Positions 35,626 to 46,576 of a stretch of DNA of 64,000 nt are shown here, piece after piece. The notes beneath the pieces were generated by a model. The model made no database searches. It saw only the letters and a list, made by a program, of their open reading frames with translations, and was not told the DNA's origin. Each line of letters begins with the position of its first letter. Positions within the stretch are counted from its first letter, which is position 1. The position numbers and the translations under genes were made by a program. Source of the stretch: Lewinellaceae bacterium (GTDB lineage: Bacteria; Bacteroidota; Bacteroidia; Chitinophagales; Saprospiraceae). Where the stretch lies: positions 1 to 64,000 of the forward strand of contig JADJFA010000016.1 of assembly GCA_016708875.1 (NCBI GenBank), written 5' to 3'.

Positions 35626-38146
35626 TTAACGTAGTAATGTTACTTCACCCTTTTGGGTCTTTTCTTCATCGCCTTCCAACCGATATCGGAATGTGAAAAC
35701 GTAGGTGTCTGAACTGGCTGGTGCTCCATTTGGGTTGTTGCCGTCCCAGCGGTCATCGTCGCGGAGGCTTTTGAACACCAATTCTCCCCAACGGGAATAG
35801 ACGCGCATTTCCGCATATTCCAACTTATTGCAATCTGGCAGGATGGGAATGAAGGAGTCATTCGCGCCATCGCCATTGGGTGTGAATGCATTGGGAAGTT
35901 GTGGTCTGCAGCAGCCTTCTGATTGATGGGGGCGCACCTCCACTACAACCGAATCTTCATCTGTACACATATGAATGTCGGTACCAACAACTCTGTAAAT
36001 GCCTTCGTGAATTTCTTCCACGGCTTCAATTTCTTTAATAGCCTGGGTAGTGCCGTCGTTCCAAAGATAGGTATTTGCGCCGCTTGCGGTGAGGGTCATC
36101 ATGCCGCCTTCACAAAGGCTGGAGTCTCCGCTAATATCCACCCTTGGCAGGGCATTAAAAACAATGGGCTGGCTGCTGCAAGTGTCGGTGCAGGGATTGG
36201 TTAAATCAGGGACGCCATTTGCATTGGGCGGGCCTACGGTGCGGAAGGCATAATAGATTTCGCCAGCGCTCATGGTGCCAGGGTCGAAAGCAAAATTGCC
36301 CGTTGCATTGTAGCTGAGAACCAGCCCATCCAGGGTATGGAGTACGAAAACTTGCACATCGTTGGAATCAAGCATGGGCGCCACCAATGATTGGACTTGT
36401 ACGGAACCTTGCCCGGCGCAACCGTTCAGCAATTCGTCAGAGAGTTGCCCGGCATCGGTGATGCAAAACTGGGCACAGTCATAGATGCCGCTCACCACGG
36501 TCTCGCAGCCAATGCCGTCCTTAACAATGAAGGCGTATGGTTCGCTGTTGGGCAGCGGTTCGGAGAGGAAATAGTTGCTCACAAGGGAATCCCCATTCAC
36601 TTTGAAAGGGGGAGTACCCGTTATCAAAAAAGCGATGGTGAAATGGGTGTTACTTGGCAGACAGTCAGGTGCCAGGTTGGAGATAAGTGGCGGAACAATG
36701 TCTTCTCCAATGCTAAAAAGCCGGACGGTGCAACTGTCTGAAACGCTGTAATTACCTGTTTGACAATACTGCGTCCCCTCGAAATCAACGCAATTTTGAG
36801 TGCAGGTTATTTCCCCGACTTCCCCCAAATTGACCGTATCTTTTTTGAACCCGATTTGAAACACATTGATCTTGCAGCTATCGCCTGGAACATTGTATTC
36901 TCCTGGATTGCAATAAGTTATACCCTGATAAGTATAACACGGCACAGCGCAAGAGACCGCCCCGACCTGGCCGATATCCACAGTGTCAAGGGGCACAACC
37001 GTCACTAAAACGATGGTTGTGTAAAAGCAGGTGTCCGGGGGCCTGTTGGCAGTAACCGAGTAGGAAGTTGTCGTGTCGGGTGTCACGAAAATGGATGCCC
37101 CGAGATCCCCAGTGCTCCAGGTATAAGTATAATTTGGGTCGTAATTTACCACTTCCAATTGGGCAGAATCACCCTTGCAGATGGTTTTATCAGGCACCAC
37201 AGGGTCCGGTTCTTCCTCATCAATCGTTACTTCCACGTACTTACATTCTGGTGTTTCGTAACTATAAAATCCCGGGGTATCATAGGTGATCCCATCAACC
37301 ACGCAAGTGGGCTGCATACAAGTGAGTGTGCAGGAATATTCAATGGTTTCGCGCCAGATAATGAGCGGAAGTGGGAGGATTCCGCTTCCGCAGTTTACTC
37401 CGGAGCATTCACAGTAAGAAAGCGAGTCCATTGGCTCGGAAGGAATCAGTTGCCAACTTGCCCAAATGGTATCGAGCCGTATCGTATCCAGTCCGTAGTA
37501 ATTGGTGTCAACCTGAATTTGAATGCTCGTGCCCGTGCTATCGCCCACAAAATGCATCATAGACGGGATATGCCATTCCACAACAATCGAATCCAGGGAA
37601 ACGGGGCAAGCGCTGGCAGGCGGGCAGTATTCGCCGTTGCCTCCAATGGGCAGGCCAAAACTCAAAAAACAACTCGGTGCTCCAATGCTGTATGACACGG
37701 CTTCGCCCGAACAGATAATGCCCGGCCCTTCGATGCCACCTCCGTCGCAAGTACAATCCGCAGGCCCTGGCAAGGCCGTTCCGATCCCTTCTACCACCTG
37801 GATGTTGAATTCGCACTCGCTTCCAAGTACGCCTGACACGGCTAAAAGGTAGTTGTTGAGCACTTGCAAGTTGCTGACCTCCAATGTATCGGTCGTGTTG
37901 TTGTAAACCGTAAGCGAAGCCAAGACCGGGTTTGCAATACAAGTTTCTGTATAAAGCCGGAAAACCAAACCGGTGTCGCCCGCAGCGCAATTTGACACGC
38001 TCAATTGCAATTTAATATCGGTTTCGCAAGGCGCAAAACGCAGGAAACCGCTGCTTAGCCCAAAGGCGTCGTTTGTCAGACCGGCATTGGTGCCGCAATA
38101 GTTTTCTAAAAAATTTTTTTGGGGCGGGAAACATAGGTGTTTTCAT
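35626..38146 (-). CDS. surface protein with gliding-type (CHU_C) sorting domain
   Basis: About 835 codons. The main ORF runs from 38010; in another frame the coding continues upstream through NYCGTNAGLTNDAFGLSSG to ATG 38144-38146, with one indel in the A/T run at 38,108-38,120. The body has many short Cys-containing modules (e.g. CTLTCMQPTCVVDGITYDTP, GAVSCAVPCYTYQGITYCNP) and PKD-like strands. The C-terminus is a type B T9SS domain (PNAFTPNGDGANDSFIPIL, MRVYSRWGELVF, SDTYVFTFRY). Such proteins are adhesins or extracellular matrix components. The expected signal peptide is missing from the visible start, so the true 5' end is uncertain. Confidence 0.75.
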
Positions 38147-38165
38147 GAGGGCATTTTGAGCAGCA

Positions 38166-41081
38166 CTAAATTTTCAACACTTTTCCACTTGCTATCACTT
38201 TTCCTTCTGAGGTTTTTAATTCCAGAAAATAGACTCCTGCGGGCAAATTGCCCAAATCAATATTCAGATGTTTAGCATTTTCCCAATTTCCCCATATCTG
38301 AATATCCCGTCCAAATGCATCCCGCAAACCAAGCCGCAACCCCTCACTTTCGAGGGGTTGGGCCAGGCTGACCATAGTGTTTCCGAACGTAGGATTTGGA
38401 GCCAGTAGTAGCGCTCCAACAGCAGCATTTGTGTTTACAGGTTCGGTGGTGGGTGTAATCAGGTGTTGGAATGGGTTTCCCAGAGTGTGCAGCGTTTGGG
38501 CGGTAAGAACAGGCGTGTTTTGATCGAAATAAATGGAAGCGCGGTTTTCAATGGCGGTGCCGAGCGCGGCGTCTTTTTTTGGGGAAATTCTGAATTTTAC
38601 AAAACCCTGCGAAGCCGCCCAGTTAGCCCCCGAATCGGGAAGCGCGATGGGGTCAAAAAGGAAACTCAGTACACCAAAGTCGCTGATTCCCAATTGATAA
38701 GGGTGACTGCTGGCGCCTTCGCGGAAGCTCGCCAAATCCAGATTGAGCGGCAATGTGTCGCGTATTTCCACGCGGAAAGCTGTGTCAGTCCCTGTATTTT
38801 GAAAACGTATCAGGTATTCAATGGTCGTTTCGGGTGCGATGATGTGTTGTTCGCCCACGCCCGTTGGCAATCCCAGTTTGTCGTTCGGATCGAAAGAGCC
38901 AATGCTTTGGCGACACTCTATATCTGTGCTGAAATCGCCGTCGTTTTGCGGGAATTGATGTGCGTAGCCAGTGCTGAACGGGAAACCTCCACAGCCCTCT
39001 ATGATCAGAATTGGCTGATTGTCTCCGGGGTAGCCGTGCGTTTGATTTACAATGATGGTCATGGTGGAGCCACCGGGGTACAACACGAAAGTGGTGTCAT
39101 CACCAGCAGCCAGTTGCAGCAACGAGAGCCTGAACATAATCTGGTCTTCAACGATGATATATTCCACAGCGCTCTGCATTCCCAATCCCGTGTTTGTGAT
39201 CGTAATTACCACTGAATCGCCCATGCAAGTACCGTCTATTTCGAGCTCCGCCCCGTCCCAATCCGGGCTGAATTCGTAGCAAAGCGAATCGGGTAAAATG
39301 TGGGCTTCCACACAATGGGTCTGCCCCAAAACAGTACTGTCGCAGTCGAGCAAGGCCGTAAATTTAAAGTTTCCGCCTGCCAGCGATTCCACCTGACCTA
39401 CCGAAAAATACAACGTGTCGCCCAATTGGGTGTAGGGCAAATTGCTGCTGGTCACGCTCAAATACGGATCCAATTCGATGGAAATCAGCGCATTGGGCGC
39501 GGCAGCCGTACCGTAGTTGTAATAGCGAACGTAATAAGTGTTTTCAAAACAACGGCGTAGAAAGGGGGTAGTAACATCCACATCCAGCAGTGGACATTCA
39601 TACACAGTCTGCACCGGAAAGTCCAGGGTAAGCGGGTCGCCCAACTGCAAAATATCCACTTGCACGGAATCTTCGCAAGGCGACCAGTACCCGGCAGGCG
39701 GCAGCACTGACACAAACCAAGCGCCTGTGTCTACATTTATCGAATACACCCCAACTGAATCCGTGAGCGTATAAAGGGCGCCCGATTCGCCATTTGCCGT
39801 TACGAGCCAGCCCGGAAGGGCAGTTTCGGCTGCGTCTTCTACGCAGTTTTCTATTGCGTCCCGAAAAACGCGGCCAATTACGCGATTACTCCAAACGTTG
39901 CCCAAAGAATCAGTCCGCAAGAGCCAGGCCTGCAAATCGCTGCCCGCGCTGAATGAGGCCGTTTGCCCGGCGATGATAAATCCGTTGCCATCGGACGCAG
40001 CCTGCAGGTCCCAGAAAATATCGCCTTTTAAACCTCCGTAGGTTTTGAACCACAGCAAGTTGCCCAGCGAATCGGTGAGTGCGAGGAATCCGTCGCGGCT
40101 GTTGGAACCTTCTGGGATATGCTCGCCTGCGATGGCGATGTTGCCGTTGGGAAGTGCCAGGGCGACGTGGGCCAATTGGTTTCCAGGGATTGGAATGATG
40201 CGTGTCCAAAGCGAATCTAAATCGGAGGTGATCGCGACCAGCAGGATATCAACCATTCCGCCGGATTGTGACCCTGATGCGCCAATCACCACCGGATTTC
40301 CGGAAAGTGTAGGAACAATTTCGAAGGCCTCTTCATCAGAGAAGAGCTGCGATATTACCAATGCATCTATAGAATCTCCAGCTGCGTTAATTTTTACAAT
40401 CGCCAAATCAGGTCCCAGCGGAGCGACAGGGTAACGCGAACCCACAATCAAGGCATTCCCATCAGGCAAAATTAACGCGCTGTGCGCTTCACTGAATAAG
40501 CCAAATTGAAGCACCTTTTCCCAAACCAATGCGCCCGCGCTGTCGGTTTTTTGATAAAAAAAGTGGGGTGCATAGGAGTTGCCCCCCAAAGGATAATATT
40601 TTCCACCCAACAACAATTGTCCATCTCCCCAAACCTTTGCATTGTTCAGTGCAGTAAAGGGCGAATACACCCAAGTAGCGAGTTGTAGCCCATTGGTATC
40701 AACTTTCGATACGGCACTTCTTGATTCATTCCCTAAAATTGGAAATTGCGTGCCAGAAAGCAGCCAACCACCCGTCGCAGAGGGCAATAAGGCCACCGGA
40801 CTTTCATTGTAGAGTGTATCGCCCCAACTGCGATCCAGCAACAAATTACCCACACTATCTGCCTTGAGAAAGTACCAATCCGCTGTACCTGAAACTGAAT
40901 CCGTGGTGCTGCCTGCCGCTACGATCCCGCCATCTGGCAAAAGCCTCAACGCGAAAGCGCGATCATTCCCCGTGCCGCCATGAAACCGTTGCCAACCCTG
41001 TGCCTGTAACAAGAAAGGACACAGCACGCAACATCCAATCAAGAATGCCAAATGACGTATTGTGAAAAATCTGTGTACCAT
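38166..41081 (-). CDS. large T9SS-secreted protein with DUF7619-type repeat
   Basis: About 971 residues from ATG 41079-41081, which begins MVHRFFTIRHLAFLIGCCVL, a signal peptide; two upstream in-frame ATGs lack one. Residues 30-390 form a beta-propeller with DSxGNLLW-type blades (ADSVGNLLLDRSWGD, TDSAGALVWEKVLQFG, TDSLGNLLWFKTYGG). Then come Ig-like modules with a conserved SFDPNDKLGLPTGVG segment, known from many Bacteroidota surface proteins, and a type A sorting domain (LLLAPNPTFGNTMVSLAQP, LPAGVYFLELKT). A structural or adhesive surface role is likely. It lies 20 bases upstream of the type B gene, and the two may be co-transcribed. Confidence 0.85.
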   Translation of the reverse strand: MVHRFFTIRHLAFLIGCCVLCPFLLQAQGWQRFHGGTGNDRAFALRLLPDGGIVAAGSTTDSVSGTADWYFLKADSVGNLLLDRSWGDTLYNESPVALLPSATGGWLLSGTQFPILGNESRSAVSKVDTNGLQLATWVYSPFTALNNAKVWGDGQLLLGGKYYPLGGNSYAPHFFYQKTDSAGALVWEKVLQFGLFSEAHSALILPDGNALIVGSRYPVAPLGPDLAIVKINAAGDSIDALVISQLFSDEEAFEIVPTLSGNPVVIGASGSQSGGMVDILLVAITSDLDSLWTRIIPIPGNQLAHVALALPNGNIAIAGEHIPEGSNSRDGFLALTDSLGNLLWFKTYGGLKGDIFWDLQAASDGNGFIIAGQTASFSAGSDLQAWLLRTDSLGNVWSNRVIGRVFRDAIENCVEDAAETALPGWLVTANGESGALYTLTDSVGVYSINVDTGAWFVSVLPPAGYWSPCEDSVQVDILQLGDPLTLDFPVQTVYECPLLDVDVTTPFLRRCFENTYYVRYYNYGTAAAPNALISIELDPYLSVTSSNLPYTQLGDTLYFSVGQVESLAGGNFKFTALLDCDSTVLGQTHCVEAHILPDSLCYEFSPDWDGAELEIDGTCMGDSVVITITNTGLGMQSAVEYIIVEDQIMFRLSLLQLAAGDDTTFVLYPGGSTMTIIVNQTHGYPGDNQPILIIEGCGGFPFSTGYAHQFPQNDGDFSTDIECRQSIGSFDPNDKLGLPTGVGEQHIIAPETTIEYLIRFQNTGTDTAFRVEIRDTLPLNLDLASFREGASSHPYQLGISDFGVLSFLFDPIALPDSGANWAASQGFVKFRISPKKDAALGTAIENRASIYFDQNTPVLTAQTLHTLGNPFQHLITPTTEPVNTNAAVGALLLAPNPTFGNTMVSLAQPLESEGLRLGLRDAFGRDIQIWGNWENAKHLNIDLGNLPAGVYFLELKTSEGKVIASGKVLKI

Positions 41082-41221
41082 GCGTTGCGCTTTTATGATC
41101 GAGTGAATTACTGGGTCAAACATCGGTTGCTTTATATCAATGAGGCGAATACACACAAGCGCAATTCTCGGATTTTTTTAAAATATTTGCTGTTAAAAAA
41201 ACAAATATTTTGCCGTTTTTT

Positions 41222-41253
41222 AAACCTCATAGGTTTTAAAACCTACGAGGTTT
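41222..41253. repeat. ACCTCATAGGTTTTAAAACC hairpin
   Basis: AAACCTCATAGGTTTT and AAAACCTACGAGGTTT form a hairpin with one mismatch, in the divergent region between 41,081 and 41,268. Related short hairpins occur at 46,424-46,452 and 55,362-55,398. Confidence 0.7.
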
Positions 41254-41267
41254 GCAAACAGCCGCTT

Positions 41268-42662
41268 ATGAAACTACTCCCAATCCTCGCTTCTCTTTCC
41301 AAAAAAGATTGGCATTGGCTTCAAAAATTTGTCAATAGCCCTATCTATAACCAGCATGCTGCGGTGGTGAAGCTCTTTGAGTTTTTCCGCAAGAAACCGC
41401 CTGTTTCAGAAAAAGGCTATTCCTCGGAAATTTTACACAAAAATTTGTTCCCGGAAACCCCTTTTGACGCCTCAAAAACCCATCATGCCGTCAATTACCT
41501 GCTGCGCAGCACTGAAGACTACCTTGCCTGGGATGAGTGGTGGCAGGACGAGCCGGAACGCCAACGCTATCTCCTTCAAGCCTGCCGTCAGCGTGGCTCG
41601 ATCGCCACTTTGCCGAAACGCTCGAAAAAGTGGAGCGGAGCATCCAACAGCAGCCAATTCGCGATGCCAACCATTACCGATTTCGCTACCACCTTGCATT
41701 GGAAGCCTACAATAATTCGATGCAAAGCGGCGGACGCAACACAGCAGAGCAGCTGCAACCACTCTCAGATTGGCACGATGTATCGTTCGTGGCCGAAAAG
41801 CTCAAAAATGCCTGTGGAATCCTCAGCCGCCAGCGTGTTTTGCATATTGAACTCGATTTAGGCTTGCTTCCGACAGTACTTGAATTTGTGCGAGCTCGCC
41901 CTAATTTGTTGGAGCATCCAGCAATAGCGGTTTATTTCCATGGTTATCTTGCACTCAGTGAACCAAATGAGGACGCTCATTTTTTTGCCTTGAAAAGTTG
42001 CTAGAATCCGCGCCACTTGAAGTTCCACTCCCCGAATTGCGCGAGGTTTACCTGTTGGCGATTAATTTTTGCATTCACCGCATAAACTTGCGACAAGAAA
42101 ACTATTTGCGTGAGGTCTTCGATTTGTACAAAAACGGACTTTATTCGGTGTATTTATTGAAAATGGGGAAATTTCTAGGTTTACCTATACCAACATCGCG
42201 CTGTCAGCTTTTGAGGCAGGGAAGTTCGATTGGACGTATGAATTCCTGTTAAATTATCATGACTTGCTGCCTGAGACCCAGCGACAAGGAACGTTCGCAT
42301 TCAATCTTGCCCGTTACCATTGTGAGCGCGGTAACTATACCCAAGCCATGCCACTACTGCTAGAAATGGACTTCGACGATGTACTACATAACCTGACAGC
42401 AAAGGCTATGTTGGCAAAAATGTATTGGGAAACCGCAGAGATCAATGCACTGGAAAATCTGCTAACGAGTTTTTCAGTGTATCTCCGCCGGAAGCGACAG
42501 GTGTCAGACCAGCTTCGTACTGGTTACCAGAATTTTATACGATTTGTCCGCAGGCTACAAGCCCTACCTCCAGGTAAAAAATCAGCCCGTGCCGCGCTGC
42601 GCGAAGAAATTGAGCAAACGGCACTCGTGGCAGAAAAAGACTGGCTGTTGCGGATGCTGTAA
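41268..42662 (+). CDS. hypothetical helical protein, frameshifted
   Basis: One gene of about 465 codons in at least four frames (breaks near 41,590, 41,990, 42,175 and 42,255). It starts at ATG 41268 (MKLLPILASLSKKDWHWLQK). It is almost all alpha-helical: FVNSPIYNQHAAVVKLFEFF, VERSIQQQPIRDANHYRFRY, LREVYLLAINFCIHRINLRQ and LLEMDFDDVLHNLTAKAMLA, with TPR-like spacing in the second half. The C-terminal EEIEQTALVAEKDWLLRML closes it. I recognise it as a type of conserved unknown of Saprospiria-like genomes, not by function. There is no signal peptide, so it is probably cytoplasmic. Confidence 0.6.
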
Positions 42663-42703
42663 GGATTTACGATTTGCGATTTGGATTTACGATTTGGAAA
42701 ATG

Positions 42704-42741
42704 AAACGGGCCCAGCTGAATCAACAGCTGAGCCCGTTTCT
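42704..42741. terminator. bidirectional terminator hairpin
   Basis: GAAACGGGCCCAGCTG, loop AATCAA, CAGCTGAGCCCGTTTC, followed by TTT on the plus strand. It lies between the convergent genes ending at 42,662 and 42,783. It is flanked by AATCCAAATCGTAAATC-type short repeats. Confidence 0.8.
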
Positions 42742-42782
42742 TTACCCCAAATCATAAATCCAAAATCCAAATTCGTCAATCG

Positions 42783-44924
42783 TCAATTCTTCCCCGCAGC
42801 CACGCCATCAATGCGGAGCATATCTAGCATGATGCGCAGGGTTTCGTACAGTTGAATGTCTTTTTGACGGTCTTTGATCCAACTATCGTTGCGGGCTATA
42901 CGCGCAGTATCTTGCTGGATTTGTGGCAAATCGGCAACAAGGTTCTCAATTTTGAAGCTTTCGATCGGCTTGAAAATATTATCGAACTGTTCTGCTTCTT
43001 CATCTTGCTTTTTATTCCACTGGCGGAACTTTTCACCTTGCAAGGGGAAAACACTGTCGTCTTTGCGCTTGCGAAGGCGAACGGCGTTATCGCTTACCTT
43101 TTGGAAGGTTGGATCGGCTTTTACCCGCGTTTGGCTGTTGGTTTTCAATTGATTGGCATCCGCGATACGGTAGGCGCTTTGTTTGAAAGGCACAGGCTCA
43201 ATGGTCGTTGAAGCGAGCGGGTAATCGTTGTCGCGTTCGCCGTTTTTGAGCAAATTGTAGAAATCAGGCAGCACAATATCAGGAATTACACCGTCAAGTT
43301 GGGTTGTTTTCCCAGTGACACGATAAAACTTCTGGATGGTCATTTTCATCTCGCCCAAAGGTTTTACCCGGTTATCTGCAGCAGCGTTGTCGAGATCGAA
43401 GAAACGTTGCACCGTGCCTTTGCCGTAAGTGCTGGAAGCGCCCACAATGATAGCACGACTGTAGTCCTGCATGGCTGCGGCAAGGATTTCAGAAGCCGAA
43501 GCGCTGAAACCATTCACCATCACAATCAGAGGACCGCCCCATTGTACCCGGGAGTCGTTGTCGCGAAGAATCTCGGTAGCCCGGTCACGGCTTTTTACCT
43601 GAACGATTGGCCCCTCTTCGATAAACAATCCGCTCATGGTCACCACGTAGCGGAGCGAGCCGCCGCCGTTGTTGCGCAAGTCAAGGATGATGCCTTTCAC
43701 AGATTCTTTTTTCAATTTTTCCACTTCAGCAGCCACGTCTTGTGCACAGCTGGTGCGTCCGCTTTCAAAATCAGCGTAGAATTTTGGCAGGTAGATATAC
43801 CCGATACGGTCCTGTTCTGCACTTCCTTCGTTGAGAATCAAGGATTTGGCAAAGCCTTCTTCCATAATCACCACGTCACGAATGATGGTGATGATCTTCT
43901 CCGAGCCATCGGATTTTTGAACCGTAAGCGTGACTTTGGTATCTTTTGAACCGCGAATTTTAGACACCACATCGTCAATATCCCAACCCATTATGTCCAC
44001 CGATTCAGCATCAGTTTCTCCCTGGGCTACTTTCAGAATGACATCTTTAGCCTGCAACACGCCTTGTTTCCAAGCTGGGCCACCGGGTACGATTTCAGTG
44101 ACGGAGGTTTTTTCGCCGTCGCTTTGAAGGCGCGCGCCGATTCCTTCGAGTTTGCCCGACATTTGGATGTCAAAATTCTCCTTTTCGCGGGGAGAATAAT
44201 AGCCAGTATGCGGGTCGAAGTAATTGGTAATGGCGTTGAGATAAATTTCCAAACGACGGTTGTGGTCGAGCTTTTGCATGCGCTTGAACCACTTGTTATA
44301 GACATCCAGCACCTTTTCGCGCTGTTCTTTTTCAAGGGTTTCAAAATCTTTTTTGTCCCCTTTGAATTCAGGTTTTTCTTGCTTATCCTGCTCTTCTGTG
44401 ATACGGCTGAGCACTTCGTATTTCATCCAGCGTTCCCAACGGGCGCGGAGCTCGGCATCGTCTTTTGCCCATTTAAGTTTTTCGCCGTCGGCCTGCAACT
44501 CATCGTTTTTTGAGAAATCAAACGGTGAAGCCAGTATTTCACGGTACCAGGTTTGTGTTTTTGAAAGCGAGGCTTCCAGGATTGATACCGAAATATTGAA
44601 AAACTCGAAAGTACCCGCCTTGGCCTGGTCGTCGAGTTTAAGTTCGTATGGTTTCAGTTGATCCACATCCGCCTGAGTCAGGAAGCGTTTTCCATTGTCC
44701 ACATCTTTGAGGTACAGCGCATACACGCTTTTGGAAAAGGTATCGTCCATCTCCTTTGGCTGGAAGTGGCCTCGTGTCAGCACTTGTGAGATCGTGCGCA
44801 GCAAAGCTGCGTCACGCTCAGGCGAAGTACCGGGACCGCTGAAAGGGTTGTACTCGTGGAACACAAGGACAAGACCCAAAATGCCGACAATAGAGAAAAG
44901 TGCGAGCGACGATTTGATTTTCAT
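42783..44924 (-). CDS. prc: C-terminal processing protease (S41A, Prc/Tsp)
   Basis: About 713 residues from ATG 44922-44924 (MKIKSSLALFSIVGILGLVL, a signal anchor); an in-frame ATG at 44981 would add 19 residues. It has an N-terminal helical domain, a PDZ domain around residues 230-320 (GIGARLQSDGEKTSVTEIVP, GGPAWKQGVLQAKDVILKV), then the S41 fold with GIILDLRNNGGGSL, the catalytic Ser in NGFSASASEILAAAM and the catalytic Lys in STYGKGTVQRF. The DUF3340-type C-terminal region follows. It cleaves periplasmic proteins at their C-termini and tunes cell-wall enzymes. Intact, stand-alone gene. Confidence 0.93.
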   Translation of the reverse strand: MKIKSSLALFSIVGILGLVLVFHEYNPFSGPGTSPERDAALLRTISQVLTRGHFQPKEMDDTFSKSVYALYLKDVDNGKRFLTQADVDQLKPYELKLDDQAKAGTFEFFNISVSILEASLSKTQTWYREILASPFDFSKNDELQADGEKLKWAKDDAELRARWERWMKYEVLSRITEEQDKQEKPEFKGDKKDFETLEKEQREKVLDVYNKWFKRMQKLDHNRRLEIYLNAITNYFDPHTGYYSPREKENFDIQMSGKLEGIGARLQSDGEKTSVTEIVPGGPAWKQGVLQAKDVILKVAQGETDAESVDIMGWDIDDVVSKIRGSKDTKVTLTVQKSDGSEKIITIIRDVVIMEEGFAKSLILNEGSAEQDRIGYIYLPKFYADFESGRTSCAQDVAAEVEKLKKESVKGIILDLRNNGGGSLRYVVTMSGLFIEEGPIVQVKSRDRATEILRDNDSRVQWGGPLIVMVNGFSASASEILAAAMQDYSRAIIVGASSTYGKGTVQRFFDLDNAAADNRVKPLGEMKMTIQKFYRVTGKTTQLDGVIPDIVLPDFYNLLKNGERDNDYPLASTTIEPVPFKQSAYRIADANQLKTNSQTRVKADPTFQKVSDNAVRLRKRKDDSVFPLQGEKFRQWNKKQDEEAEQFDNIFKPIESFKIENLVADLPQIQQDTARIARNDSWIKDRQKDIQLYETLRIMLDMLRIDGVAAGKN

Positions 44925-45162
44925 GTCGTAGAGGAATTTGTCAAGATCGAAAGAGCCTAAACGGCGTGGGAAAATTTGCATTGCCGAGATGTGTTTTTTG
45001 AATGGACAAAAATAATGGAGGAATGGTTCATTTTGGAATCAACTCCTGATAAAGAAACTCAAACGCAAGAATTGCGCCTTTGTGTGGGACCAGTGATTTT
45101 TTTCTACAAAATGACAAAACAAAGATACTTTCGGAAGAAACGCGGCGGAAAAGAAAAGTCAC

Positions 45163-45210
45163 TAGTGCCGCATCCACCGAATAGCCAGTGAATTGGCGGA
45201 TGCGGCACTA
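45163..45210 (-). terminator. palindrome at the 3' end of the methyltransferase gene
   Basis: TAGTGCCGCATCC and GGATGCGGCACTA, loop 22 bases. The right arm overlaps the TAG stop (45208-45210). No T-run follows, so termination is inferred from position. Confidence 0.5.
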
Positions 45211-46380
45211 AGCCAATAATTTCTCCAACCAGTGTTCTCTTATCCCAAAGCCCAACTTAAGCGCTTCGACCTGTGCTAACGCCTCGACACTTCTTTGGTT
45301 CAATCGCCGGTCATCCTTAGTGGCTGTAATCATCACGTTTTTCGCAGTATGTTCGGTAGAAATAAACTCAAAAACTTTGGTGTGATAGCCCTCCGCTTCA
45401 AGCAACAATGCGCGAATTCCGTCGGTCACTATTTCCGCTTGTCGTTCTTCCAAAATGCCGTGTTGGAGCAGTGGAGTGAGTTCGTTTTTTGCCTGCATTT
45501 CGCGGCGGATTTGTTTGTGACAACAAGGCGCGACTACAATGATTCGGGCTTTTTGGCGGATACCGGCGGCCAGTGCCAGATCCGTCGCCGTGTCGCAAGC
45601 ATGGAGGGCGATGAGCATGTCCAGCCGTTCTGGTTGATAGGTCGCGATGTCTTGTGCAACAAATCGAAGATTTTGAAAACCAACTTGTTGTGCTGTTTTA
45701 TTGCAAAAATCAACGAGCGCGGGGCGGAGTTCAATGCCTGTTATATGAGGGGCCAATCCGAGCTGATTTTCCAGAAAATCGTAAAGTGCAAAAGTCAAAT
45801 AACCCTTTCCTGAACCCATGTCGGCGATTTGGGGGCCGGTTGGTAGCGGACTCTCGCGCAGCAGGCTTTCGATAATTTCGAGGTATTTGTTGATTTGTCG
45901 CCACTTGTCCTGGTATGCGGCCAACACTTCGCCTTTGGAATTGGAGATGCCAAGCAAATGAAGCCAGGGCGCAGCAGGGTCAAGAAGCCGATTTTTTGCG
46001 CGGTTGTGGGCGGTAGGTATTGCTGTTGGGGTGTTTATGGAAGGTTTTTTTTCTGAAAAATGGGCTTCGCCTTTTTTGTCAAATTGAAGGGAAAAGTCGC
46101 GTTCAGGGGTTAAAAGATCGGCGTTCAAAAAAGAGGTACCAAGCAATGCTTCCAATTGGGCAACGGCTTCCTCCAATCCAAAATTCTTGATCTCGTCGCG
46201 GGTTTTGTAGCGAAAATTGAACGCAACTTGAAGCCCTTTTTTCAACTCCACGGGGCGGAGGTAAATGTTTTTCAAGTCCTCCGGTGCAGAAGAAGTGGGC
46301 TTGCTCAAGGTGCATTTGAGCAATTGACCAGAGGTAAAGGCGCTGCGGAAAGTGGCGAGAAATTGAGTGGTGGGTAGCAT
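45208..46380 (-). CDS. SAM-dependent methyltransferase (Methyltransf_32/METTL25-like)
   Basis: A complete protein of about 390 residues from ATG 46378-46380 (MLPTTQFLATFRSAFTSGQL); the ORF opens 10 codons earlier. The N-terminal half is a strand-rich domain unlike standard methyltransferases. The Rossmann domain starts about residue 195 with motif I DMGSGKGYLTFALYDFL, then HITGIELRPALVDFCN, QNLRFVAQDIATY, IALHACDTATDLALAAG and VVAPCCHKQIRRE. The HACD and PCCHKQ motifs are shared with eukaryotic METTL25/RRNAD proteins and bacterial relatives whose substrate may be RNA or ribosomal protein; the substrate here is unknown. No partner genes adjoin. Confidence 0.85.
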   Translation of the reverse strand: MLPTTQFLATFRSAFTSGQLLKCTLSKPTSSAPEDLKNIYLRPVELKKGLQVAFNFRYKTRDEIKNFGLEEAVAQLEALLGTSFLNADLLTPERDFSLQFDKKGEAHFSEKKPSINTPTAIPTAHNRAKNRLLDPAAPWLHLLGISNSKGEVLAAYQDKWRQINKYLEIIESLLRESPLPTGPQIADMGSGKGYLTFALYDFLENQLGLAPHITGIELRPALVDFCNKTAQQVGFQNLRFVAQDIATYQPERLDMLIALHACDTATDLALAAGIRQKARIIVVAPCCHKQIRREMQAKNELTPLLQHGILEERQAEIVTDGIRALLLEAEGYHTKVFEFISTEHTAKNVMITATKDDRRLNQRSVEALAQVEALKLGFGIREHWLEKLLA

Positions 46381-46423
46381 CTTTATGTTGAAAAAACAGT
46401 TTTTGGTCAATTTGGGTGCAGCA

Positions 46424-46452
46424 TCCTATAAGGTTTTCAAAACCTTATAGGA
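46424..46452. repeat. TCCTATAAGGTTTTC hairpin
   Basis: TCCTATAAGGTTTT, one-base loop, AAAACCTTATAGGA: a perfect palindrome in the divergent region upstream of the methyltransferase gene. Confidence 0.65.
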
Positions 46453-46576
46453 TTTTAGTACAAGAATATCTCGAAAGGTACGTCGCCGAGCCATAAATCT
46501 TGCCGATGTTTGCGGTCTGGGTTACTTGTCAGGTCATAGCCCTCAGGCGGGTTGTTTCTTTAAAATTCCGCTCCGC

